Positions 17,767-25,272 of a stretch of 36,862 bases of DNA are shown here, piece by piece. Within the stretch, counting starts at the first letter, position 1. Every line of letters starts with the position of its first letter. The translations under genes were made by a program, and so were the position numbers. The stretch is from NCBI GenBank assembly GCA_002928965.1, contig PERU01000035.1:1-36862 (forward strand), in the 5' to 3' direction. The notes under the pieces are model-generated. The model saw only the letters and a program-made list of their open reading frames with translations. It was not told the origin of the DNA and did not search any database. The stretch is from Methylomonas sp. (GTDB lineage: Bacteria > Pseudomonadota > Gammaproteobacteria > Methylococcales > Methylomonadaceae).

Positions 17767-18401
17767 ATAATCAATCCAGGATTGCACAACCCTGTTTACC
17801 GGGATTTGAAACTATTAATCGTTATTGGGATCCTGAAAATAACGTGATTTCCGCTAAATTACTCCCAGGTGAATATTATGTAACCAAGGATGATGAAATG
17901 ATCACTACGGTTTTGGGATCGTGTGTTTCGGCCTGTATTCGTGACTCTGTTTTAGGGATAGGCGGGATGAATCATTTTATGTTGCCGGAAACCAGTCGAT
18001 CCCGCTTGAGTTCACGAGAAGAATCTGTGGTGGGAACGGCCTTACGTTATGGAAACTACGCTATGGAGCATCTCATCAATACTATTTTGCAATACGGCGG
18101 AAAACGGAAAAATTTGGAAGTCAAGTTATTTGGTGGTGGCAAGATTATCGCCACTCTGGGTGATGTTGGCTCCAGAAATATTGAATTTGTGCTGGATTAC
18201 GTTGATACAGAGGCTTTGAATCTGGTGTCTCATGATTTGGGAGATATTTACCCGCGTAAAGTCAATTTTTTTCCGCTGACGGGTAAAGTCAGAATGAAAA
18301 AAATTAAGGATCTTCACAATGAAACCATTGTGTTACGTGAAAGACAGTATGGTTCTCAAATTAAAGATATACCTGTCGAAAGCAGCATAGAACTGTTTTA
18401 A
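17763..18401 (+). CDS. cheD: Chemoreceptor glutamine deamidase CheD
   Basis: A 212-aa CheD that deamidates receptor Gln residues. The catalytic Cys54 is in TVLGSCVSACIRD and His71 in GGMNHFMLP; their 17-residue spacing equals that of Thermotoga CheD (C27/H44). The VKLFGGG segment is also present. Beyond the usual domain it has an extra tail ending in SSIELF, the same ending (I/V-E-L-F) as the short receptor-like protein at 19473 and the CheZ-like protein at 24003. In other bacteria CheD also binds the CheY phosphatase CheC; no CheC is encoded here. It overlaps cheR by 4 bp and precedes cheB by 7 bp. Confidence 0.95.
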   Translation: MNNQSRIAQPCLPGFETINRYWDPENNVISAKLLPGEYYVTKDDEMITTVLGSCVSACIRDSVLGIGGMNHFMLPETSRSRLSSREESVVGTALRYGNYAMEHLINTILQYGGKRKNLEVKLFGGGKIIATLGDVGSRNIEFVLDYVDTEALNLVSHDLGDIYPRKVNFFPLTGKVRMKKIKDLHNETIVLRERQYGSQIKDIPVESSIELF

Positions 18402-18408
18402 GCCCAAA

Positions 18409-19470
18409 ATGGACAAAAAAATCAAATTATTGATAGTCGATGATTCAGCCTTAATTCGACAAATGCTAAAGGTGATCTTTAGTGAAGCTGAAGATATTGA
18501 GGTGGTGGGTACTGCCAGTGATCCACTGATTGCCAGGGATAAAATCAAGGCCTTGAATCCTGATGTGTTGACTCTGGATGTGGAAATGCCACGAATGGAT
18601 GGTCTGACATTTTTGCGAAATCTAATGCGTTTGAGACCTATGCCGGTAGTAATGATTTCAACGTTGACAGCAAAAGGAGCTGAAGTGACTCTTGAAGCCC
18701 TGGCTTTGGGGGCAGTGGATTTTGTGGCAAAACCCAAGGCAGATGTGCCTAAGGCCTTACAAGACTATGCATCTGAAATTATCACCAAGGTGCGAATGGC
18801 TGCCAAGGTGAAAGTCAAAGCGTTGAATGTCGCAAGCCCGACTGGAAATGCCGAAGCTGCTCAGGTGAAATCACCCATTAATCGGCACTTCCGGACAACA
18901 GACAAGATTGTTGCCTTAGGGTCATCAACAGGTGGAACAGAAGCTTTGAAGGAGTTGGTAAGAATGTTGCCTCAAGATGCTCCGGCAATAGTGGTGACAC
19001 AGCATTTACCTGTTGCTTTCAGTGCTTCATTTGCTAAACACATCCAAGAAGCAGGTCATATGAATGCCTGTGTCGCATCGGATGGACAGTTGATTCTGCC
19101 GGGTAACATTTATATTGCCCCAGGGGATAGGCATTTAACAGTTGAACGCGATGGTGCTCGTTACATTTGTCGGTTAAATGATGGGCCTCCCGTTAATAGG
19201 CATAAACCGTCGGTAGAGGTTTTGTTCCAATCGGTTGCTGATAATGTGGGTAAAAATGCGATTGGTGTTATGCTCACCGGGATGGGAGCTGATGGGGCCA
19301 AAGCGATGTTATCGATGCGTGAAGCCGGGGCAATTAATATTGCGCAAGATGAAGCTTCCTCAGTAGTCTGGGGCATGCCGGGCGAGGCTTATAAACAGGG
19401 CGCCGTTCACCATCTGTTGCCGCTTGATAGTATTGCTGCGCAAATATTGGCGTTAAACAATTTAAATTGA
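18409..19470 (+). CDS. cheB: Chemotaxis methylesterase/response regulator CheB
   Basis: A 353-aa CheB. The receiver domain (1-120) has acidic D11/D12 and phosphoacceptor D57 ([10 protein letters not shown]). A linker of about 45 residues leads to the methylesterase domain, whose triad Ser173 (GSSTGGTEA), His199 (TQHLP) and Asp295 (GMGADG) is intact; all three lie +9 from the E. coli residues. It removes methyl groups, opposing CheR, when phosphorylated by CheA. The TGA of cheB lies 2 bp before the ATG of the next gene. Confidence 0.96.
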   Translation: MDKKIKLLIVDDSALIRQMLKVIFSEAEDIEVVGTASDPLIARDKIKALNPDVLTLDVEMPRMDGLTFLRNLMRLRPMPVVMISTLTAKGAEVTLEALALGAVDFVAKPKADVPKALQDYASEIITKVRMAAKVKVKALNVASPTGNAEAAQVKSPINRHFRTTDKIVALGSSTGGTEALKELVRMLPQDAPAIVVTQHLPVAFSASFAKHIQEAGHMNACVASDGQLILPGNIYIAPGDRHLTVERDGARYICRLNDGPPVNRHKPSVEVLFQSVADNVGKNAIGVMLTGMGADGAKAMLSMREAGAINIAQDEASSVVWGMPGEAYKQGAVHHLLPLDSIAAQILALNNLN

Positions 19471-19472
19471 TA

Positions 19473-20678
19473 ATGATTAAGTTTTTGTTGGCTAACGGTT
19501 TTTTGCTGGTTTTGTCGATATTCATTGGTTTATCGCCAATGTTTTTGCCCGTTGAACTGGGGCTTTGGTTACCTGCACCACTTATTGGCTTGATGTGGAT
19601 TTTGAAGTGTCATGCTGTTGCGCAGCAGAAAGATAGAGAGCTCGAAAGTCAGCTTGCCAAGCACAACATTGATAATCTTAACCATTGCATAGACCGCTAC
19701 GTTGAAGGTTTCAACACCTGTTTGGCAGGTGAACTGGATCAGTTTAATGCCGAACTTCAACAGCTAAAATCTATGGTGGCCGATGCTGTCGCAACCATGT
19801 CAAACAGTTTTAACAGGTTACATCAATTAACCTCAGGTCAATCTGTCGTTGTGCATTCATTGGTGTCTGATCTGGACGGTTCCGCTAAAAATGCTTCTGG
19901 ATCGATGAGTTTTCAACAGTTTGCTGAAGAAACTGACACCGTTTTGCGTTTTTTTATTGATCATATTCTCGACATCAGCAAACAGAGCATAGAAATGGTG
20001 GGTGTTATCAATGATGTGGGTGGGCATATGGCCCATGTTGAAAAGTTATTGGCCGATGTGCAAAAAATTGCCGATCAAACCAATTTATTAGCTTTAAATG
20101 CCGCTATCGAGGCTGCCAGAGCCGGTGAGGCGGGTAGAGGTTTTGCTGTGGTGGCGGATGAAGTAAGAAACTTATCCAAACATTCGGATAAGTTCAGTGA
20201 AGAAATCAAAACAGTTGTTAGTGCCTCTAAAAGTAATATTCATCAGGCGCAGCACATGATTGAGACAATGGCGTCCAAGGATATGAATATTGCCCTTAAT
20301 TCAAAAGACAAGATCGACATGATGATGGCAAATATTACAGTGATGAATGCCAAGGTTGCGAAAAGCATTTCGGAAGTGTCGCAACTCACCGAAAATGTTG
20401 AATTAAGTGTCAATGACGCTGTGCGTGGATTGCAGTTTGAAGATATGTGCCGGCAACTCATTGAGTTTCTACAAAACAATACTCAGCATTTTCAGGCTAT
20501 GGCAGATGAAGTGGCAATTGGCATGGGGGTATTCAAAACTACGGATAGCATGAACTGGGAAAACCAGTTGAGCGAAGGAACCAAGCGATTGCAGGAAATG
20601 CAGCATCAGTGGCGACGTCAATCGTCTAAGGTGGTTTCGCAATCGACGGTAGACGAAGGCGATGTTGAATTATTCTAA
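19473..20678 (+). CDS. Short membrane MCP-like protein with CheZ-like D-x3-Q motif and ELF tail
   Basis: A 401-aa receptor-like protein. Two closely spaced membrane helices (about 3-22 and 27-46) leave almost no periplasmic part, so it is not a classical ligand sensor. A helical region follows, with a complete MCP signalling tip ([20 protein letters not shown]). The descending helix carries [16 protein letters not shown], in which Asp324 and Gln328 have the D-x3-Q spacing of CheZ D143/Q147. A Gln/Ser-rich linker then ends in DVELF, shared with CheD and the CheZ-like protein. There is no CheR pentapeptide and no HAMP. I take ATG 19473; an overlapping TTG at 19467 would add two residues. It may be an adaptor or phosphatase in the array; this is inferred. 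Confidence 0.85.
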   Translation: MIKFLLANGFLLVLSIFIGLSPMFLPVELGLWLPAPLIGLMWILKCHAVAQQKDRELESQLAKHNIDNLNHCIDRYVEGFNTCLAGELDQFNAELQQLKSMVADAVATMSNSFNRLHQLTSGQSVVVHSLVSDLDGSAKNASGSMSFQQFAEETDTVLRFFIDHILDISKQSIEMVGVINDVGGHMAHVEKLLADVQKIADQTNLLALNAAIEAARAGEAGRGFAVVADEVRNLSKHSDKFSEEIKTVVSASKSNIHQAQHMIETMASKDMNIALNSKDKIDMMMANITVMNAKVAKSISEVSQLTENVELSVNDAVRGLQFEDMCRQLIEFLQNNTQHFQAMADEVAIGMGVFKTTDSMNWENQLSEGTKRLQEMQHQWRRQSSKVVSQSTVDEGDVELF

Positions 20679-20725
20679 AGCGTATTGAGTTACGCTATGA
20701 TCAAAAAAAACATGAGGTAAGGACA

Positions 20726-21025
20726 ATGAGTTTTCAGACTAAACTGGAATCTGGTGTGCTGCAGATTAAAATCGGTGGCCGTTTCGATTTTAGTGTGCAT
20801 AAGCAATTTAGGGATGCTACCAGTCAAGTGTTAACCGATATAAAAAAAATTGAAGTCGATTTGTCAGCTACTGATTATCTGGACAGTTCTGCATTGGGGA
20901 TGCTGCTAATTTTGCGAGACAAGGTGTCGGGGAACAAGGATTTGGTGGTTCTTAAGGGTGCGGCAGCGGATGTTAAAAAAATCCTGCAAATTGCTAATTT
21001 TGATAAACTTTTTACAATTTCATAA
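20726..21025 (+). CDS. Small STAS-domain (anti-sigma factor antagonist-like) protein
   Basis: A 99-aa single STAS domain. It begins with a beta strand (LQIKIGGRFDFSVHKQF) and has the core motif ATDYLDSSALGMLLILRD, with Ser in the phospho-acceptor position of SpoIIAA-type proteins. The strong ribosome site TAAGGA (20718-20723) suggests good expression. It is the last gene of the chemosensory cluster, 47 bp after the short receptor. It differs from the STAS protein at 16264 by lacking the acidic extension and by having Ser instead of Thr. A serine kinase partner is expected but not seen here. Confidence 0.88.
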   Translation: MSFQTKLESGVLQIKIGGRFDFSVHKQFRDATSQVLTDIKKIEVDLSATDYLDSSALGMLLILRDKVSGNKDLVVLKGAAADVKKILQIANFDKLFTIS

Positions 21026-21039
21026 TACCTTTCTTTTAG

Positions 21040-21078
21040 CCCTCACTGAGGGGTCTTTTAGCCTTTTTCAGGCTTTTT
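21040..21078 (+). terminator. Tandem Rho-independent terminators ending the chemosensory cluster
   Basis: First stem: CCCTC-ACT-GAGGG (21040-21052), followed by GTCTTTT. Second stem: AGCCT-TTTTC-AGGCT (21060-21074), followed by a T run to 21078. Both lie between the STAS gene and perM, and the second ends 6 bp before the perM start, so perM would need its own promoter or readthrough. Confidence 0.75.
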
Positions 21079-21084
21079 AAACAC

Positions 21085-22176
21085 ATGAGTAGACAAACCG
21101 ATTTTTCAAATCTTAATTTTGTAAGAGACTTTTTTCATCGGTTTTTACCTGATTCTCAAGTTGTGTCATTGGCCATCATTCTTTGTGTTGGTTCCATACT
21201 GATTTACTACCTGTCCGGGGTACTGATGCCGGTGTTTGCATCTGTGATCCTGGCATATCTCCTTGAAGGCTTGGTTTCCAAGGCAGAGCGACGCTCAGTA
21301 CCAAGAGTGATAGCAGTGCATGTGGTGTTTTTTGCATTTCTGACTGGATTAGGATTCATTTTGTTTGTTTTGGGGCCTATGGTTTCTGAGCAAACTGTAC
21401 AGTTGGTACAGCGGATTCCGGAGATGGTGTCGAGTGCGCAAACCCAAATCATGCATTTACCGGAAGTTTATCCCGAATTTATCTCGCAGGATCGTATAAG
21501 GGAAATCATGTTGTCTATTCAACGTGATTTGTTGATCTATGGCCAAAATATTATTTCCGGCTCCGCTCAATCTTTTGCGGGTTTGCTGGCAGCAATCATT
21601 TACTTGTTTCTGGTGCCAATGATGGTGTTTTTCTTGATGAAAGACAAAGAATTGCTGATTGATTGGTTTGCCCAGTTTTTCCCTAAGGACATTACTCTGA
21701 CATTACGGGTTTGGCAGGAAGTGGATTCGCAAATTGCCAATTATGTGAGGGGTAAATTTTTGGAAGTGTTCATCTTGTGGGCGGTCAGTTATCTGACCTT
21801 TGCTGTGTTGAATTTGAACTATGCCATGCTGTTGGCTGTATTGATGGGCTTGTCTGTCGTCATTCCTTATGTAGGGGCTACGCTGGTGACCTTTCCGGTG
21901 CTGGGCGTTGCTTATTGGCAATGGGGTGTCAGTGGTGGCGATGAATTCATGTACGTGCTGATCGCATATTCCATTATTCAGGCTATTGATGGTGTGGTGT
22001 TGGTGCCATTGTTGTTTTCTGAGGCGGTTAATTTGCATCCGATTGCAATCATTGTGGCAATTTTGTTTTTTGGTGGCTTATGGGGCGGTTGGGGCGTGTT
22101 TTTTGCGATCCCGTTGGCCACGCTGGTTAAGGCAGTGTTAACCGCATGGCCGCGAACTGGTTTGATTACTGAATAA
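21085..22176 (+). CDS. perM: AI-2E/PerM-family transporter
   Basis: A 363-aa inner-membrane protein of the AI-2E transporter (PerM/YdiK/TqsA) family. I count about seven or eight membrane helices: two in the first ~60 residues, one at about 70-95, then a soluble segment (about 100-155), then helices to the end. Family motifs are LMPVFASVILAYLLEGLV near the start and QAIDGVVLVPLLF with LHPIAIIVAILFFGGLWG at the end. Substrates of the PerM branch are unknown. No ribosome site is obvious. The stop codon directly abuts the stop of the convergent PhoH gene. Confidence 0.9.
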   Translation: MSRQTDFSNLNFVRDFFHRFLPDSQVVSLAIILCVGSILIYYLSGVLMPVFASVILAYLLEGLVSKAERRSVPRVIAVHVVFFAFLTGLGFILFVLGPMVSEQTVQLVQRIPEMVSSAQTQIMHLPEVYPEFISQDRIREIMLSIQRDLLIYGQNIISGSAQSFAGLLAAIIYLFLVPMMVFFLMKDKELLIDWFAQFFPKDITLTLRVWQEVDSQIANYVRGKFLEVFILWAVSYLTFAVLNLNYAMLLAVLMGLSVVIPYVGATLVTFPVLGVAYWQWGVSGGDEFMYVLIAYSIIQAIDGVVLVPLLFSEAVNLHPIAIIVAILFFGGLWGGWGVFFAIPLATLVKAVLTAWPRTGLITE

Positions 22177-23592
22177 TTACAGTATATCTGAGGCGTAATC
22201 TGCCAGACGCGAGCGCTCTCCGCGTCTTAAGGTAATATGTGCGCTGTTTTCCCAGTTTTTGAATCTGTCGACTACATAGGTCAATCCGGAACTGGTAGGG
22301 GTCAAGTACGGGGTGTCGATTTGAGACAAATTGCCGATACAGATTATTTTGGTGCCCGGACCCGCCCGGGTTATAAGTGTTTTCATCTGTTTCGGAGTCA
22401 GATTTTGTGCTTCGTCGATAATCAAATAACGATTTAAAAAGGTTCGTCCCCGCATAAAATTTAGTGAGCGGATTTTTACCCTGTTCATCAATACGTTATG
22501 AGATGCGCCTTGTTCCCAATCCGTAGTGCCGGAACGACTGCCGAGTAATTCCAGATTGTCCATCAAGGCCCCCATCCAGGGTGCCATTTTTTCTTCTTCC
22601 GAGCCAGGTAAAAATCCAATATCTTCGCCCACGGGCATCGTTTCCCGGGTCATGATGATTTCCAAATAGGCTTTATGTTCCAGGGTAAGCGATAAACCTG
22701 CAGCCAAAGCCAGCAAGGTTTTCCCTGTGCCTGCTGTGCCTAGCAACGTTACAAAGTCTATATCGGGATCCAGTAATACATTTAGGGCAAAATTTTGTTC
22801 ACGATTTTTGGCGCTGACCCCCCACACGTTATGACTCTTGGTTCGAAAATCCTGGGCAAGTTGCAGTACGGCGGTTTCGCCATCACAACTTTTGACTATT
22901 GCCTCAAATCCGGATTCGTCTTCAAGATATAAAAATTGTCTTGGATACCATTCGGCTACATGGGGCCCCTGTATGCGGTAATAAGTAAGATTGTTTTCCT
23001 GCCAGGATTCCATTTTGCTGCCATGTTCTTCCCAGAAGTTCGCTTCCAGAGCCATGGCACCGCTGTATAATAAGTCAATGTCTTCAATGGTTTGGTCGTT
23101 ATGGTAATCTTCAGCCGAGATTTGCAGTGCTGCAGCTTTGATACGCATGTTGATGTCTTTCGATACCAAAATCACATTGATATCAGGGTGTTCCTTACTC
23201 AAGGCAAGTACGATGCTCAAGATCGAGTTGTCAGCTATTTGGCCGGGGAGATCGGGTGGTAACAAATGGCTTAATTGCCTTGTCTGAAAGTACAATCTGC
23301 CGGGTGTGCCGTTGCCAGTGGCGGTCGCGCCGTGTTCAATTCGCGATAAGGGCAAGCCTTCGTTGATAGTGTGTTGGTCGGCATCACGAATCAGTTCGTC
23401 CAGAAATCGGCTAACCTGGCGGACGTTGCGCGAGACATCCGACATACCTTTTTTGGCATGATCCAGTTCTTCCAGTACCACCATGGGAATAAACAGATTA
23501 TGTTCCTGAAAACGAAAAATGGACGTTGGGTCGTGCATCAGCACATTGGTATCCAGCACGAACAGTTTTTTTGCTGTGGATTTAATGTTCAT
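22177..23592 (-). CDS. PIN-domain/PhoH-like ATPase (YlaK family)
   Basis: A 471-aa protein. The N-terminal PIN nuclease domain (about 8-150) starts with FVLDTNVLMHDP and has further acidic positions (LEELDHAK, DNSILSIVLAL, LVSKDINMRIKA). The C-terminal PhoH ATPase domain has Walker A GTAGTGKT (285-292), Walker B YLIIDEAQNL and ICIGNLSQID. PhoH2-type proteins with this layout act as ATP-dependent RNA unwinding/cleaving enzymes; whether this one is a toxin component is open, and no antitoxin-like small gene is next to it. The gene diverges from the CheZ-like gene across a 410-bp spacer that holds a MITE. Confidence 0.92.
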   Translation of the reverse strand: MNIKSTAKKLFVLDTNVLMHDPTSIFRFQEHNLFIPMVVLEELDHAKKGMSDVSRNVRQVSRFLDELIRDADQHTINEGLPLSRIEHGATATGNGTPGRLYFQTRQLSHLLPPDLPGQIADNSILSIVLALSKEHPDINVILVSKDINMRIKAAALQISAEDYHNDQTIEDIDLLYSGAMALEANFWEEHGSKMESWQENNLTYYRIQGPHVAEWYPRQFLYLEDESGFEAIVKSCDGETAVLQLAQDFRTKSHNVWGVSAKNREQNFALNVLLDPDIDFVTLLGTAGTGKTLLALAAGLSLTLEHKAYLEIIMTRETMPVGEDIGFLPGSEEEKMAPWMGALMDNLELLGSRSGTTDWEQGASHNVLMNRVKIRSLNFMRGRTFLNRYLIIDEAQNLTPKQMKTLITRAGPGTKIICIGNLSQIDTPYLTPTSSGLTYVVDRFKNWENSAHITLRRGERSRLADYASDIL

Positions 23593-23768
23593 GAGCTTCC
23601 TTTACGAGTGAGTTAAAATTGAATACACACCATTGCCTACAAGTCTTTCTACTCCAACAGTCAAGCAGTCGTCAACCTGAGTCATCACGGGCTGGGGAAT
23701 GCCGCTCAACAGCTGGGGTTAGGTTTGTATTGCCGGGTTAATTCCACTAAAATGTTGGGTCAGTTAAG

Positions 23769-23934
23769 CTAGGAGTCTGTCCGAGAATAGGAATCGTCGC
23801 GAGGGAAAGCCATTTTCAGTCAGATTTTTTGATCATTTGAGGCGAATAGTAGTGCTATTTAACGAAAATGAGCGGGAAATCTGGCCAAAAGGGCTTTTCC
23901 GTAGCAGGTTCTCTAGTCTCGGACAGGCTCCTAG
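23769..23934. mobile_element. Foldback MITE flanked by CTAG
   Basis: A non-coding element of about 158 bp between two CTAG tetranucleotides (23769-23772 and 23931-23934). Its terminal inverted repeats match at 15 of 16 positions: AGGAGTCTGTCCGAGA (23771-23786) against the complement of TCTCGGACAGGCTCCT (23917-23932). The inside is also an imperfect palindrome: GGGAAAGCC/GGCTTTTCC, CAGATTT/AAATCTG and AATAG/CTATT at the tip. So the whole unit could fold into one long hairpin. It encodes no protein and would need a transposase in trans; none is in this window. CTAG is its own complement, so the target duplication is a reasonable reading but not proof. Confidence 0.7.
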
Positions 23935-23950
23935 AAGTTTGTCCGAGACT
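23931..23950 (+). repeat. Solo terminus of a second related MITE
   Basis: CTAGAAGTTTGTCCGAGA directly follows the MITE, shares its right CTAG, and matches the MITE left end (CTAGGAGTCTGTCCGAGA) at 16 of 18 positions in the same orientation. No matching right end is seen before the next gene. It looks like the relic of an older copy, or a one-ended tandem. Confidence 0.55.
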
Positions 23951-24002
23951 GGGTAAGGCTTCTAACAATGCTTTTTGTTTTCAGTTACTTTTTGGTGTCC
24001 AT

Positions 24003-24542
24003 ATGACTTTTTCAGGATCAAACCAACCGGATTTGGATTGGAGCCAAATCAGAGAAACCGTTAAATTATTAACGGTTTCGGTGGCGCAAGTGGATGGCAG
24101 CATGCGAGAAGGTGATGAGTCAGTCAATTTACTGGCTGAATCATTCACCAGTATGGTTGAAGACATGAATGCCATCAATCAAGTTTTAATGACATTGGAG
24201 CCAAGCGAGGAGCGTGACAAAGCCTTACGGCACTGTTCTTCGACCCAGCAAAAAATACACAGCTCTATCGTTGCGTTTCAATTTTATGATCGCTTGCAGC
24301 AGTGTTTGCAACACGTTTCCACGGGTCTTAAAGGGTTATCTTCGATTGTTGAAACGCCAAATCGGCTTTATAACCCGGCAGAATGGCAAGGTCTTCAGGA
24401 ATCGATCCGTGGTCGCTACACCATGGAATCGGAAAAAATCATGTTCGATGCCATTCATCAAGGCAAAAGCGTTGAAGAGGCATTGGCGTTGGCGGCGAGT
24501 TTTGATCAGCAAGCAGAAGACGACGAGATCGAATTGTTTTAA
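24003..24542 (+). CDS. CheZ-like chemotaxis phosphatase candidate
   Basis: A 179-aa mostly helical soluble protein. The first helix is WSQIRETVKLLTVSVAQVD; a long helix carries VAFQFYDRLQQCLQHV, in which Asp96 and Gln100 have the D-x3-Q spacing of the CheZ catalytic pair (E. coli D143/Q147, in QDFQDLTGQV). A more loosely structured segment leads to an acidic tail, EDDEIELF. CheZ is 214 aa in E. coli with a C-terminal peptide that docks CheY, so the layout fits, although overall similarity is low. The frame stays open upstream into the MITE (an ATG at 23868), but that part is MITE sequence; ATG 24003 starts the natural protein. No strong ribosome site. The lipoprotein gene follows after 25 bp. 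Likely role: dephosphorylating CheY-P. Confidence 0.6.
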   Translation: MTFSGSNQPDLDWSQIRETVKLLTVSVAQVDGSMREGDESVNLLAESFTSMVEDMNAINQVLMTLEPSEERDKALRHCSSTQQKIHSSIVAFQFYDRLQQCLQHVSTGLKGLSSIVETPNRLYNPAEWQGLQESIRGRYTMESEKIMFDAIHQGKSVEEALALAASFDQQAEDDEIELF

Positions 24543-24567
24543 TTATCATCAGGTTTCGAAGTTATTA

Positions 24568-25257
24568 ATGAAAAATAAAAATTTACTCCCCGTTTTGTCA
24601 GTTTTGTTGTTTAGCATGGGTTGTAGTACGGTTAACGAGCAGCCTGTCAAACCCGTTGCCAAGGTTGTTAAACCCAAAGCTCCGTTACCATCCGCACAAA
24701 AACAGCCTGTCTATCCAGTCAGAAAGCCCGCACCAGGCACAGGTACAGCCACTTATGCGATTGACGATGGCAAGAGTACTTTCAAAGTTGAGCCCAGTAT
24801 GCCGACCATCATGGCTGAACCTTTAGTGGCGCCAGTCATGGGTAGTCCGGTCGCGCCCAGTCCGGTTGCGTCCGCGCCTCTAGCGCCTTCGGCGTTTTCC
24901 ATAGAAGAAGCGCGTATGCCAACCGGCACTCAACCGGCTGTGGTTGCCTTGTTGACTGAGGCTGATCGCAATCGTGCCACTGGGGATTTGGACGCGGCTG
25001 TGGTGGCTACGGAACGTGCCTTGCGAATCGATTCTCGAAATCCGACTCTGACTTATAAATTGGCTCAACTCAGAGTGAAACAAAATAAACCCCAATTGGC
25101 TGAAGAATTGGCAGGCAAGGCAGCATTGTTGGCGGGAAGCGATCTGGATTTAAAGCGTAAGAGCTGGTTGTTGATCGCCGAGGCACGTCGCATGCAGCAA
25201 GACTACCAAGGCGCCAAAGACGCCAAAGCCAAGTCAGAAAGTTTTTTCGGTCGTTGA
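24568..25257 (+). CDS. Lipoprotein with TPR-like helical repeats
   Basis: A 229-aa envelope lipoprotein of unknown role. The signal peptide ends in the lipobox SMGC, so Cys at about residue 19 would be lipidated. A Pro/Lys/Ala-rich linker follows (about 25-115), including repeated APVMGSPVAPSPVASAPLAP-type units. Helical hairpins then resemble tetratricopeptide repeats (about 125-229: ADRNRATGDLDAAVVATERA, LRIDSRNPTLTYKLAQLRVK). The frame is open further upstream within the CheZ-like gene, but only this ATG gives a signal peptide. It ends 15 bp before the yoaA-like gene and is probably co-transcribed with it. TPR lipoproteins often scaffold cell-wall complexes, which is all that can be inferred. 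Confidence 0.82.
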   Translation: MKNKNLLPVLSVLLFSMGCSTVNEQPVKPVAKVVKPKAPLPSAQKQPVYPVRKPAPGTGTATYAIDDGKSTFKVEPSMPTIMAEPLVAPVMGSPVAPSPVASAPLAPSAFSIEEARMPTGTQPAVVALLTEADRNRATGDLDAAVVATERALRIDSRNPTLTYKLAQLRVKQNKPQLAEELAGKAALLAGSDLDLKRKSWLLIAEARRMQQDYQGAKDAKAKSESFFGR

Positions 25258-25272
25258 CAATCGGTTTTTTCA

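Noticed and set aside
22177-23592. PhoAT-type toxin-antitoxin pair
   Set aside because: The PIN-PhoH protein is present, but no small antitoxin gene precedes it. The upstream spacer holds only the MITE.
23868-24002. Upstream extension of the CheZ-like gene from an ATG at 23868
   Set aside because: The 45 extra codons lie in MITE and solo-terminus sequence and look unlike the rest of the protein.
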